Of a DNA stretch of 21,285 nt, positions 6,808 to 14,746 are shown one piece after another; the stretch's first letter is position 1, and every line of letters starts with the position of its first letter. The DNA is from JBBQNR01 sp038330145 (GTDB lineage: Bacteria; Actinomycetota; Thermoleophilia; Solirubrobacterales; JBBDJG01), in the NCBI GenBank assembly GCA_038330145.1, contig JBBQNR010000049.1, forward strand, positions 1 to 21,285, given 5' to 3'. The notes below the pieces were generated by a model. It did no database searches and was not told the origin of the DNA. It saw only the letters and a list, made by a program, of their open reading frames with translations. The translations under genes were made by a program, and so were the position numbers.

Positions 6808-7539
6808 GTGACGGCCCGGCAGCAGCTCGCGCAAGCAGGTAGGACGGTCGCCGTCATCGGCGGCACGGGCGCACTCGGCTTTGGTCTCAGCGTGCGCTGG
6901 GCGGTCGCAGGCGTGCCGGTGATGATCGGCTCGCGCGATGAGGAGCGGGCCGCGGAGACCGCCGGCAAGGTGCGCGAGCGTGCATCCGAGTTCGGCGCCA
7001 AGGAGGTCGACGTTCAGGGCCTGGGCAACGCGGAGGCGGCCAAGCGAGCGCGTACGGTGGTGCTCTCGGTGCCGTTCCGGGTCCAATCCGAGAACCTCAA
7101 CAACCTCCGCAACGCGCTCGAGCCCGGCACCGTGCTCGTGGACGCAACGGTTCCGCTGGCGGCCGCGATCGGCGGTCGCGCGACTCGCACGCTGGGCGTC
7201 TGGCAGGGGTCCGCGGCGCAGCAGGCGGCGGAGATGGTTCCCCGCGGCGTGATCGTGGTGTCCGCCTTCCACACCGTCAGCGCCAGCTCACTGTCGGATG
7301 TCGGCGCTGCGCTCGACGAGGACGTGCTGATTGCCGGCGACGACCGCAAGGCCAAGGACCAGCTCGCAGAGCTTGTCCGCCGTATCCCGGGCCTGCGCCC
7401 GGTCGACTGCGGCGACCTCGAGTTGGCTCGCATCATCGAGCAGCTGACGGCGCTGCTGATCTCCGTCAACAAGCGTCACAAGATCAAGCACTCAGGCATT
7501 CGCGTGACCGGCCTGACGGCCGACTCAGCAGCGTCTTGA
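6808..7539 (+). CDS. npdG: F420H2:NADP oxidoreductase (NpdG/Fno)
   Basis: Protein of 243 residues, the expected size of F420-dependent NADP reductase. It exchanges hydride between F420H2 and NADP+ in the cytoplasm and so keeps the F420 pool reduced. The N-terminal NADP-binding fold VAVIGGTGALGFGLSVRWA has the glycine-rich turn at about 18-24, followed by IGSRDEERA, whose Ser-Arg pair suits the 2'-phosphate of NADP. Further on come VLSVPF, LVDATVPL, VSAFHTVSASSL and VLIAGDD, all typical of Fno/NpdG. The C-terminus ISVNKRHKIKHSGIRVTGL is also typical. The start is GTG at 6808. Its TGA stop overlaps the TTG start of cofD (TTGA), so the two are translationally coupled, and it opens the npdG-cofD-cofC-cofE run. 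Confidence 0.93.
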   Translation: MTARQQLAQAGRTVAVIGGTGALGFGLSVRWAVAGVPVMIGSRDEERAAETAGKVRERASEFGAKEVDVQGLGNAEAAKRARTVVLSVPFRVQSENLNNLRNALEPGTVLVDATVPLAAAIGGRATRTLGVWQGSAAQQAAEMVPRGVIVVSAFHTVSASSLSDVGAALDEDVLIAGDDRKAKDQLAELVRRIPGLRPVDCGDLELARIIEQLTALLISVNKRHKIKHSGIRVTGLTADSAAS

Positions 7540-8465
7540 TCGTCCTGCTCTCCGGTGGGACGGGGGGCGCGAAGCTGGCCCGCGGGCTGCTGGAGGAGCT
7601 CGGTGACGATCGCCTGGCGGTTGTCGCCAACACAGGCGACGACATCGCCGCCTTCGGCCTTCACGTCTCCCCCGACCCCGACCTGGTGACGTACTCGCTG
7701 GCGGGCGTCATCGACGAGCAGCGGGGCTACGGCGTCGAGGGAGAGACGCACAACACGTTCGAGCAGTTGAAACTGCTGGGGGCACCGGACTGGTTCGGCC
7801 TCGGCGACAAGGACCTCGCAACCTGCCTGCTGCGCACCGAGCTGCTGCACGAGGGTCGGCGGCTGACCGAGATCGCGCGTTTCCTGGCGGAGGCGCTGGG
7901 AGTCGGAGCGGCGGTGCTGCCGATGTGCGACGAGCCGGTACAGACCTACGTCCGCACCGAGGGTGAGTGGCGGCACTTCCAGGAGTACCTGATCAAGCAG
8001 CACTCGAAGCCGAAGATCGAGGGAGTCGAGTTCCGGGGCGTCGAGCAGGCGAAGGTGACGCCGGAGGTGGCTTTGGTGCTGGAGGAGGCGGAGATGGTGA
8101 TCGTCGGCCCCTCCAACCCGATCGCCAGCATCGGACCGATCCTCGCCCTGCCGGGAATGAAGGAAGTACTGCGAGCGACGGACGCGCCGGTCGTCGCGGT
8201 CAGCCCGCTGGTGGCGGGAAGGTCGCTCAAGGGGCCGACGGAGCGGTTCATGCGCTGGGCGGGGCTGGAGATCAACGACGGTGGCATCGCCCGGCACTAC
8301 GGCGACCTGATCGACGGCCTGGTATCGGATCAGGGCACCGCCCCCGGCGAGCCCACGCTCTCCGGCGTCGTGCTGCGGCAGACCGACACGATGATGTCCG
8401 ACGCGCAGGGGCGCGCCCGCCTGGCGCGTGAGGTGCTGGACTTCTCGCGCGCACTTTCGGTATAG
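7536..8465 (+). CDS. cofD: 2-phospho-L-lactate/phosphoenolpyruvate transferase (CofD/FbiA)
   Basis: Protein of 309 residues that joins the activated lactyl or enolpyruvyl phosphate (from the CofC product) to Fo, giving F420-0 or its dehydro form. Signatures are IVLLSGGTGGAKLARGL at the N-terminus, ANTGDDIAAFGLHVSPDPD, FGLGDKDLATCLLRTELL, GPSNPIASIGPILALPG and AVSPLVAGRSLKGPTERFM, all characteristic of CofD. The TTG start at 7536 overlaps the npdG stop. Starting at TTG leaves the glycine-rich loop at residues 7-11, as in relatives, and no better start exists. The gene ends 7 bases before cofC. In actinobacteria this enzyme is called FbiA and is reported to use phosphoenolpyruvate-derived substrate. 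Which substrate is used here cannot be read from sequence. Confidence 0.95.
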   Translation: MIVLLSGGTGGAKLARGLLEELGDDRLAVVANTGDDIAAFGLHVSPDPDLVTYSLAGVIDEQRGYGVEGETHNTFEQLKLLGAPDWFGLGDKDLATCLLRTELLHEGRRLTEIARFLAEALGVGAAVLPMCDEPVQTYVRTEGEWRHFQEYLIKQHSKPKIEGVEFRGVEQAKVTPEVALVLEEAEMVIVGPSNPIASIGPILALPGMKEVLRATDAPVVAVSPLVAGRSLKGPTERFMRWAGLEINDGGIARHYGDLIDGLVSDQGTAPGEPTLSGVVLRQTDTMMSDAQGRARLAREVLDFSRALSV

Positions 8466-8472
8466 AGGGGCA

Positions 8473-9150
8473 ATGCCCACCGCAGCAATCCTGCCGGTCA
8501 AGCGCTTCTCACAGGCCAAGCAGCGCCTGCAGCCGGCGCTCGGCGCCGGATCCCGCACCGCTCTCGCGGCCGCCATGTTCGCGGACGTGCTGGCTGCCCT
8601 ACGGCACGCCAGCCTGATCGACACGATCCTGCTGGTCACGGGCGAGCCGACCGTCCAGGACGTCGCAATCGACGCCGACGTGACGCTGATCAACGACCGC
8701 ACCGAGAAGGGACAGTCGCACGCCGCGCTCTCGGGCCTGGCTCGGGCCTCGGCGCTCGGCTACGACAGCGCGCTCCTGATTCCCGGCGACACGCCGCTGA
8801 TCGACCCGCTGGAGATCGACAGCCTGGTCTCGAACACCGCCCTGGCGGACGTGGACGTCGTGATCGTGCCCGACCGCCACGGAACGGGGACGAACGCTCT
8901 CGTGATGAATCCCGGCGGGACGTTTCAGCCGCAGTTCGGCCCCGACTCGCTGCGCGTCCATGTCGAGCAGGCGAAGCGCCGATCGCTGCGCCACGAGGTT
9001 CAGCCGCTCGAGTCCCTGGGTCTGGACATCGACACCGGCGAGGACCTGGCCGCGCTGCGGAAGGCTTTCGAAACCCATCACGGGCGCGGCCCCCGCACCC
9101 AGGGCGTGCTGAAGCAGATAGACCGCAGCCAGCGGCCGATCCCCGCGTGA
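8473..9150 (+). CDS. cofC: 2-phospho-L-lactate/PEP guanylyltransferase (CofC/FbiD)
   Basis: Protein of 225 residues with a nucleotidyltransferase (GT-A-like) fold. It activates phospholactate or PEP with GTP to make the donor used by CofD. Seen are the N-terminal AAILPVKRFSQAKQRL, which matches the nucleotide-binding PVK-x-x-x-AK-x-RL pattern, PGDTPLIDP with the metal-binding Asp, and DRHGTGTNALVMNP, a CofC hallmark. The frame is open 15 codons further upstream inside cofD. ATG at 8473 is chosen because MPTAAILPVK is the natural start of the fold and GAGGGG lies at 8465-8470, just ahead of it. The extra tail of about 30 residues (GRGPRTQGVLKQIDRS) is not part of the core fold. Its TGA stop overlaps the GTG of cofE. 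Confidence 0.93.
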   Translation: MPTAAILPVKRFSQAKQRLQPALGAGSRTALAAAMFADVLAALRHASLIDTILLVTGEPTVQDVAIDADVTLINDRTEKGQSHAALSGLARASALGYDSALLIPGDTPLIDPLEIDSLVSNTALADVDVVIVPDRHGTGTNALVMNPGGTFQPQFGPDSLRVHVEQAKRRSLRHEVQPLESLGLDIDTGEDLAALRKAFETHHGRGPRTQGVLKQIDRSQRPIPA

Positions 9151-9920
9151 CCGACACTGAGCGCCTGCGGCTCGAGGTGGTCGCGGTGCCCGGGATCCCG
9201 GAGGTCGAGGCCGAGGACGACCTTGCGCAGTTGATTTCCGGTGCAGTCGAGGCTGCATCGATCCCGCTGCGGGACTCGGACGTGGTTGTGGTCGCGCAGA
9301 AGGTGGTCTCCAAGGCGGAGGGCAGGGTGCGGCCGCTCGCAGAGGTGCAGCCATCCGATCGCGCCACCGAGCTGGCGGCTAAGCTGGACAAGGACCCTCG
9401 GATGGTGGAGTTGGTACTGCAGGAGAGCATCGAGGTGCTGCGAGCGGAGCGAGGAGTGTTGATAACCCGCACCCATCACGGCTTCGTGTGCGCCAACGGG
9501 GGCGTCGACGCCTCCAACGTCCCCGGCGACGCGGTGGCGTTGCTGCCCGAAGACTCGGATGCCTCGGCGCGCGCGCTGCGAACCGGCCTCCGCGCCCAGC
9601 TTGGACAGCGGCCCGCGGTCGTGATCTCCGACAGCTTCGGCCGAGCCTGGCGGCTCGGGCAGGCGGAGGTGGCGATCGGGTGCGCAGGGTTGGAGCCACT
9701 GGACGATCGCCGCGGCGAGCACGACGCGCTCGGCAAGCAGCTGACGGCGACCATGCTGGCGGTGGCGGACGAAGCCGCGGCAGCGGCCGGCCTCGTTCGC
9801 GACAAGAAGGGACGCGAGGCGGTCGTCATCGTGCGGGGCCTGGATCGCCACGTGAGCGAGGACGACGGCCCCGGCGCGGCGGCGCTGCTGCGCCCGCGCG
9901 CGGAAGACCTGTTTTCGTAA
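9147..9920 (+). CDS. cofE: F420-0:gamma-glutamyl ligase, single-domain (CofE)
   Basis: Protein of 257 residues that adds one or more gamma-linked glutamates to F420-0 using GTP. Recognised segments are VVAVPGIPEV, VVVVAQKVVSKAEGR at about 46-60, NGGVDASNVPGD with the metal/substrate-binding region, SDSFGRAWRLGQAEVAIGCAGLEPL and the Asp-rich turn DDRRGEHDALG. The length matches archaeal-type CofE. The second, nitroreductase-like domain found in mycobacterial FbiB (about 450 residues in total) is absent. That domain reduces dehydro-F420-0, so a separate reductase is needed if the PEP route is used. The GTG start at 9147 overlaps the cofC stop as GTGA. The gene is the last of the run and ends 7 bases from the convergent PD40 gene, with no clear terminator hairpin between. 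Confidence 0.93.
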   Translation: MTDTERLRLEVVAVPGIPEVEAEDDLAQLISGAVEAASIPLRDSDVVVVAQKVVSKAEGRVRPLAEVQPSDRATELAAKLDKDPRMVELVLQESIEVLRAERGVLITRTHHGFVCANGGVDASNVPGDAVALLPEDSDASARALRTGLRAQLGQRPAVVISDSFGRAWRLGQAEVAIGCAGLEPLDDRRGEHDALGKQLTATMLAVADEAAAAAGLVRDKKGREAVVIVRGLDRHVSEDDGPGAAALLRPRAEDLFS

Positions 9921-9927
9921 CCCTGGC

Positions 9928-11487
9928 CTAAGGCGTGAACACGCCCTGGCGCACGAACGGCTGCTCGTCGCCGGTGCCGCAGGTGGGCGGGCAGCCCGAG
10001 GAGGCGATCTGGCCGTCGGCGCCGACGTCGAGCATCTGGACGAGGCGTGAGGCGATCACCGCCCGCCTTCCTTCCTTGGCAGTGCCCGGCAACAGCGTGT
10101 CGAGGGTCGTCTGCAGGTTGCAAGCGCCACCGATCGCGGGGTCGGGAGTGGCGAGGCAGTCGAGCGGCATCGAAAATCCGAAGTCGCCGGTCGTGGCCGA
10201 GACGCCGCCGAAGCCCGAGGCGCGGTCGGTGATGCGAAGCGTCGCGTTGAGGATCAGCTTGCCGGCGTAGTCGGAGCCATCGGATGTGTTTCTGACGTCG
10301 CTGATGGAAGCCTGGATCGCGACGTCTGCCTCGTCGGTGCCCGTCAGCGGGTCACCGGGCTGAACGTCGAAGCGCACGTGGCCCTGGCCCTTGCCGGTGG
10401 AGGAGGTGGTGAGCAGGCTCGAAAGTGGCGCCGGCGGTGTGCAGGAGGGACTCGAGAGCGGGGCCACGTGCTCGGAGTTGGCGTTGGTGCACTGGGCGTA
10501 GACGGGCACCAGTGGCACGCGCAGCGGTGTGGCGCCGCCGGGGCGCGGGAAGGGGTCGAGGGCGCGCAGGGGTTGCCAGTCGGGCTGCACGTTGACACCC
10601 GACGCCACGATCGGAGTTCGATTCGAGCCGTCGGCGTTCATGACCACGACAGGAACATCGGGACCGCAGGCGGAAGGACACGCCTGGTTGCTCTCGTTGT
10701 TCGAAGCAGTGACCTTCGTGCCGTCGGGAGACCAGCTGGCCTCCGTGCCGCCAGAGGTCAGCAGCGCCTGACCAGTTCCGTCGGAGTTCATGGTGAAGAG
10801 GTCGTAGAAGGAGCTCCCTGTGTCGGGATGGATAAAGCCAGCTCGGGCGAACAGGATCTTGTGCCCATCCGGCGACCAATCAGGGAATCGGTCGCTCTCC
10901 GCATTGCTGCTCAGGTTGACCTTTCCGCTGCCGTTGGCGTTCATGATCCAGATCTGCTTGACGCAACACGCCGTGTAACGCGAAAAGGCAATCCTGCTGC
11001 CATCGGGAGACCAGGCGGGCTCGCCGTCGAAATATCCGATTTCCGGCGTGAGATGGGTGAGTCCGCTTCCATCCGCGTTCACGGAGTAGATCTCCTGCAC
11101 GGAGCCAACCTGACGCTCAAATGCGAGCTTCGACCCGTCCGGCGACCAAGCAGGCAACCGGTCCGCCCCAGGCTCGGAGGTGACACCGGTCTGGCCGGAG
11201 CCATCGGCGTTCATGATGAGGAGGTCGCTTTCCTGAAAAGTTCCTCTGGTGAACGCGATCTTGCTTCCGTCCGGTGACCAGACCGGGTAGAGGTCGCCTA
11301 CCGCGTTGTTGGTTAGCCTCTGAAGGCCGCTGCCGTCCGGGTTGACGGAGTAGATCTCGCCGTTGGCGTCATCCCGCGTGCTCCAGAATGCGATCTTTCC
11401 GTTCGCCCCCGGAAACGCGGCATGGGCGGGAACTATCCCCGTCAGAAAGACGGTGAAGCACGCTGCCACAAATCCCAGCTTCCTCAT
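9928..11487 (-). CDS. secreted PD40/TolB-like beta-propeller protein with unknown C-terminal domain
   Basis: Protein of 519 residues. The N-terminus MRKLGFVAACFTVFLTGIVP followed by AHA-AF is a clear Sec signal peptide, so the protein is exported. Residues of about 25 to 300 hold at least five PD40 (WD40-like) repeats with the tandem motif WSPDGSKIAF and alternating NADGSG turns. These form a beta-propeller like that of TolB, usually a binding surface rather than an enzyme. The remaining 200 or so residues form a separate domain with four Cys near its end (ACNLQT, SSGCPPTCGTG). I recall similar tails in other Thermoleophilia proteins but know no function. ATG at 11487 is chosen over an upstream in-frame ATG because it begins the signal peptide and follows GGGAGG. 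The gene lies 41 bases downstream of the alcohol dehydrogenase gene and may share its transcript. Confidence 0.85.
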   Translation of the reverse strand: MRKLGFVAACFTVFLTGIVPAHAAFPGANGKIAFWSTRDDANGEIYSVNPDGSGLQRLTNNAVGDLYPVWSPDGSKIAFTRGTFQESDLLIMNADGSGQTGVTSEPGADRLPAWSPDGSKLAFERQVGSVQEIYSVNADGSGLTHLTPEIGYFDGEPAWSPDGSRIAFSRYTACCVKQIWIMNANGSGKVNLSSNAESDRFPDWSPDGHKILFARAGFIHPDTGSSFYDLFTMNSDGTGQALLTSGGTEASWSPDGTKVTASNNESNQACPSACGPDVPVVVMNADGSNRTPIVASGVNVQPDWQPLRALDPFPRPGGATPLRVPLVPVYAQCTNANSEHVAPLSSPSCTPPAPLSSLLTTSSTGKGQGHVRFDVQPGDPLTGTDEADVAIQASISDVRNTSDGSDYAGKLILNATLRITDRASGFGGVSATTGDFGFSMPLDCLATPDPAIGGACNLQTTLDTLLPGTAKEGRRAVIASRLVQMLDVGADGQIASSGCPPTCGTGDEQPFVRQGVFTP

Positions 11488-11490
11488 AAC

Positions 11491-11505
11491 CCTCCCGCAG
11501 GGGAG
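11491..11505 (-). promoter_or_regulatory. ribosome binding site inside a small hairpin before the PD40 gene
   Basis: On the minus strand CTCCC-CTGC-GGGAG forms a 5-base-pair hairpin (11505-11501 with 11496-11492) that includes the GGGAGG ribosome binding site three bases before the ATG at 11487. Pairing would hide the site and could lower translation. The stem is short and may be chance. Confidence 0.25.
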
Positions 11506-11528
11506 TCTGTCACGGCCTGTTCGGCGAA

Positions 11529-12533
11529 TCAAGGAACCAGGACCGCGGTTCCCGCCAGGCTTCCGCACTTGTGCGCGCGCAGAGCCTCGTTCGCCTGCTC
11601 GAGCGGGAATTCGACGGTCCGCGTGACGATTCTCACCTCAGACGCGAGATCGAGGAACTCCTCGCCGTCGAGGCGGGTCAGGTTCGCAACCGAGCGCAGC
11701 ACCCGCTCACCCCACAACAGCTCGTACTCGAACTTCGGGATCGGCGACATGTGGATGCCAGCGCAGACGACGACGCCGGCCTTTCGCACCGACCGCAACG
11801 CCAGCGGCACCAACTCGCCGACGGGAGCGAACACGATCACGCTGTCGAGCTCGTCGGGCGGCAGCTCGTCGCCGCCGCCGGCCCACGCCGCCCCCATCCC
11901 GAGCGCGCGTTGCCGTCCCGCCGCGCCGCGGGTGTAGACGTACACCTGCTCGCCGGCCGCAAGCGCGGGCTGAATCACGATCTGCGCCGCGCTGCCGAAT
12001 CCGAACAGCCCCAGTCGCGCCGGCCGGTCCAAACCGGTCGGGTTCGCGAGGCGCCACGACCTGTACCCGATCAGACCCGCGCAGAGCAGCGGGGCAGCCT
12101 CGACGTCGCCGTACCCGGACGGCAACGGCAAGACGCAGTCGGCCCGTGCCACCGTGTACTCGGCATAGCCGCCGTCGACGGTGTAGCCGGTGAAGAGCGG
12201 CGCGTCGCAGAGATTCTCCATTCCAGCGCGGCAGTACGGGCAGCGTCCGCAGGTCCAGGCCAGCCAGGGCACGCCGACCCGGTCTCCGACCGCCGGACGC
12301 TGAACGCCCTCCCCCACCGCTTCCACCACGCCCACGATCTGATGGCCCGGGACGACCTCGGGCTTGGGATCGGGAAGGTCCCCCTCCACCACGTGCAGGT
12401 CCGTCAGGCAGACAGCGCACGCCGCCACCTTTACCAACACCTCGCCCGCCGCCGGCGCCGACACCGCCACGTCCCGCAATTCAAGCCGGTCGCAGTCGAT
12501 CGGCCCCTGCTGCGTCAGGACCATCGCGCGCAC
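11529..12533 (-). CDS. zinc-dependent alcohol dehydrogenase family protein
   Basis: Protein of 334 residues of the medium-chain dehydrogenase family: a GroES-like catalytic domain (about 1-155), then a Rossmann domain with LGLFGFGSAAQIVIQPA. Zinc sites are readable. The catalytic zinc has Cys42 (CAVCLTDLH), His64 and Cys151 (LLCAGLIGYRSW). The structural zinc has Cys95, Cys98, Cys101 and Cys109 (TCGRCPYCRAGMENLC). The usual GHE of the catalytic site reads GHQ (Gln65), a variant I recall from the AdhP-like zinc-binding family of uncharacterised substrate. GTG at 12533 is preferred as start because GGAGG at 12542-12538 is five bases ahead. ATG at 12524 would be too far from it. The gene begins 11 bases after the fbiC stop, so it is probably cotranscribed and may use the products or cofactors of that operon, but no F420-binding feature is visible. 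Confidence 0.9.
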   Translation of the reverse strand: MRAMVLTQQGPIDCDRLELRDVAVSAPAAGEVLVKVAACAVCLTDLHVVEGDLPDPKPEVVPGHQIVGVVEAVGEGVQRPAVGDRVGVPWLAWTCGRCPYCRAGMENLCDAPLFTGYTVDGGYAEYTVARADCVLPLPSGYGDVEAAPLLCAGLIGYRSWRLANPTGLDRPARLGLFGFGSAAQIVIQPALAAGEQVYVYTRGAAGRQRALGMGAAWAGGGDELPPDELDSVIVFAPVGELVPLALRSVRKAGVVVCAGIHMSPIPKFEYELLWGERVLRSVANLTRLDGEEFLDLASEVRIVTRTVEFPLEQANEALRAHKCGSLAGTAVLVP

Positions 12534-12537
12534 CCGA

Positions 12538-12542
12538 GCCTC
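12538..12542 (-). promoter_or_regulatory. Shine-Dalgarno site that decides the alcohol dehydrogenase start
   Basis: GGAGG on the minus strand lies in the 11 bases between the fbiC stop (12547-12545) and GTG 12533, with a five-base spacer. It supports the GTG start over ATG 12524, which would have a 13-base spacer. Confidence 0.55.
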
Positions 12543-12544
12543 CG

Positions 12545-14746
12545 TCAGTAGGTCTCGAGGATCCTGTACAGCGTGTCGCGCTGCGCCGGCTGCCTGCCCG
12601 CGCGCCGCGCCGCGGCGACAAACTGATCGGGATCGAGCTTGACGCCGTGGTAGGAGCCCGCCATGCGCGAGATCGACTCCTCCATCAGCGTGCCGCCGAG
12701 GTCGTTCACTCCCCAGCGCAGGCTCTCTGTCGCCGCCTCGATGCCCATCTTGACCCAGCTCGCCTGCAGGTTCGTGATCGTGTCGCCCAGTGCCAGCCGG
12801 AACACCGCCGTGTGCTTGAGGTTGTCCTCGGCAGAGATCTCCTCGATCCCGTGCGTGCGGCCGAGCAGGGTGTGAAACGGGATGAAACTCAGCGGCACGA
12901 ACTCGGTGAATCCACCGGTGCGCTCCTGAAGCTCGCGCACGACCTGCATGTGCTCCGCCAGCTCCCAGGGCTCCTCTACGTGACCGAACATGACGGTGAC
13001 GGTCGAACGCAGGCCGGTCCGGTGCGAGGCCTCGATGATCTCGACCCAGCGGTTGACCGGAAGCTTGTTGGGAGAGATGCGCTGGCGCACCCCGTCGTGC
13101 AGCACCTCCGCCGCGGTGCCGGGCGTCGATCCGAGGCCGCATTCGATCAGGTACTCGAACACGTCCTCGGGGTGCTTGCCCGAGCGCTCGCACATGTAGT
13201 GCACCTCCATCGGCGAGTACGCGTGCAGGTGCACCTGGGGCGCGGTCTCCTTCACGACCTGCAACCAACGGCCATAGTCCTCGAGCGTGTACTCGGGATG
13301 GATGCCGCCCTGCATGCAGATCTCGGTCACGCCGTAGTCGACCGCCTCCTGCACCTTCGCCACGAAGTCACGCTCCTCGACCTCGTAGGCGTCGGGAGAG
13401 CGCTTGCCCTGGCCGAAGCCGCAGAAGGCGCAGCCGACCGTGCAGATGTTGGTGAAGTTGATGTTGCGGTTGACGACGAAGGTGACCGTGTCCCCCGCCA
13501 GTCGCTGCCGGATCTCGTCGGCCGCCAGTCGCATGTCCTCGATCACCTCCGGCCGCCGCTCCGCGAACAGGGCGGTCAGCTCGGCGTGCGTCAGTCGCTG
13601 GTTGTCGCGCGCCCTCTCGATCGCTCCCGGCGCGACGTCGTCGTCGATCCGCAGCTCGCGCCGCCGGCCCGAGCCCTTGCGCGGGATGAACGACCAGTAC
13701 TTGAGCTTCACCGCGTCGAGCACGCCCTGCGCCATCCAGCCGGGGTCGATGTACTGCGGATACACGCACAGCCGCTCCGTCAACGCGTAGCCCTCCGGCT
13801 GCAGGCGCTTTCGCACCTGGTGCGGACTCGGGAACGGATGCTCGGGCGAGATGTGGTCGCCGTTGGCGGACAGCCCGCCGAGGTCGGTCGCCCCCTCGCG
13901 GATCAACGGCAGCCACCAGTCGGCGAGGTTGGGCGGGATCTGGACGCCGACGTCCGGCATCAGGCGGCGGCACTCCGCCACCAGCCGCCTCATGTCCTCC
14001 ACCGTCACAGGCGTGGCCCAGTCGGGCAGCGCAGCCCCGCCCGTCACCACGGCGTCCCCCTCGTCACCCGACCACCTGCGCCGCGCGGCCGCGTCCGCGA
14101 TCTCCGCCACCTCGCGGCCGTAGTAGTTCGGGTGCGGGACGAAGTTCTGCAGGATCACCTCCTGGATGTGCCCGTGCCGGCGGTGCGACGCCGCCAATGC
14201 CTCCAGTGAGGCGACCCGCTCCTGCTCGGTCTCGCCGATCCCGACCAGGATGCCGCTGGTGAAGGGAACGCGCATCTCCCCTGCCACCTCGATCGTCTCC
14301 AGCCGGCGGTCCGGGTGCTTGGTCGGCGACCCGGCGTGAACCGTCTCCATCAGCCGCTCGGAGACCGACTCCAGCATCAGCCCCATCGAGGCGTTGACCT
14401 CACGCAGGCGTGCGATCTCGTCCCTGTCGAGCACGCCGACGTTCGAATGCGGCAGCAGGCCCCGCTCGAGCGCCCGCTCGCATGCCCACACGACATAGGA
14501 GGTGAAGTCCTCGTGACCGAGGCGGTGCAGTCGCTCTGCGACCTCGGGGTTGACCTCCGGTCGCTCGCCCGTCAGCACCAGCAGCTCCTTGCAACCGCGG
14601 CGGGCGGCGTCGTCGAGCTGGCGCTCGACCTCTTCGGACTCGTGCAGGTGGGCGCTGTGCGTAGCGAACGCGCAGTACTTGCAGTAGCAACGGCACGTGC
14701 GCGACAGCGACAGCGTGTAGTTGCGCGAGAAGGTGATCCGCCTCAT
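12545..14746 (-). CDS. fbiC: 7,8-didemethyl-8-hydroxy-5-deazariboflavin (Fo) synthase, fused CofG-CofH (FbiC)
   Basis: Protein of 733 residues joining two radical-SAM enzymes that build the deazaflavin Fo from tyrosine and the riboflavin precursor 5-amino-6-ribitylaminouracil. The CofG half (about 1-370) carries CRCYCKYC with Cys18, Cys22 and Cys25 for its 4Fe-4S cluster. The CofH half (about 380-733) carries CTVGCAFC with Cys435, Cys439 and Cys442. Other conserved parts are LVLTGERPE, SGILVGIGET, NFVPHPN, CMQGGIHPE and FGHVEEPWE. Order and length match actinobacterial FbiC, whereas archaea usually have two separate genes. Its ATG overlaps the stop of the upstream lipoprotein gene as ATGA (14746-14743). 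With npdG-cofD-cofC-cofE about 2.6 kb away on the other strand, the window encodes the whole route from Fo to F420. Confidence 0.97.
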   Translation of the reverse strand: MRRITFSRNYTLSLSRTCRCYCKYCAFATHSAHLHESEEVERQLDDAARRGCKELLVLTGERPEVNPEVAERLHRLGHEDFTSYVVWACERALERGLLPHSNVGVLDRDEIARLREVNASMGLMLESVSERLMETVHAGSPTKHPDRRLETIEVAGEMRVPFTSGILVGIGETEQERVASLEALAASHRRHGHIQEVILQNFVPHPNYYGREVAEIADAAARRRWSGDEGDAVVTGGAALPDWATPVTVEDMRRLVAECRRLMPDVGVQIPPNLADWWLPLIREGATDLGGLSANGDHISPEHPFPSPHQVRKRLQPEGYALTERLCVYPQYIDPGWMAQGVLDAVKLKYWSFIPRKGSGRRRELRIDDDVAPGAIERARDNQRLTHAELTALFAERRPEVIEDMRLAADEIRQRLAGDTVTFVVNRNINFTNICTVGCAFCGFGQGKRSPDAYEVEERDFVAKVQEAVDYGVTEICMQGGIHPEYTLEDYGRWLQVVKETAPQVHLHAYSPMEVHYMCERSGKHPEDVFEYLIECGLGSTPGTAAEVLHDGVRQRISPNKLPVNRWVEIIEASHRTGLRSTVTVMFGHVEEPWELAEHMQVVRELQERTGGFTEFVPLSFIPFHTLLGRTHGIEEISAEDNLKHTAVFRLALGDTITNLQASWVKMGIEAATESLRWGVNDLGGTLMEESISRMAGSYHGVKLDPDQFVAAARRAGRQPAQRDTLYRILETY

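Noticed and set aside
7476..8702. 408-codon minus-strand frame opposite cofD and cofC
   Set aside because: Antisense shadow. The plus-strand frames carry complete F420 enzyme signatures.
9918..9930. Terminator between the convergent cofE and PD40 genes
   Set aside because: Only seven bases separate the stop codons and no GC stem with a T-run is visible.
12647..14209. 520-codon open frame on the plus strand opposite fbiC
   Set aside because: It is the high-GC antisense shadow of fbiC. Its translation is Arg/His/Leu-rich low-complexity sequence with no family motif.
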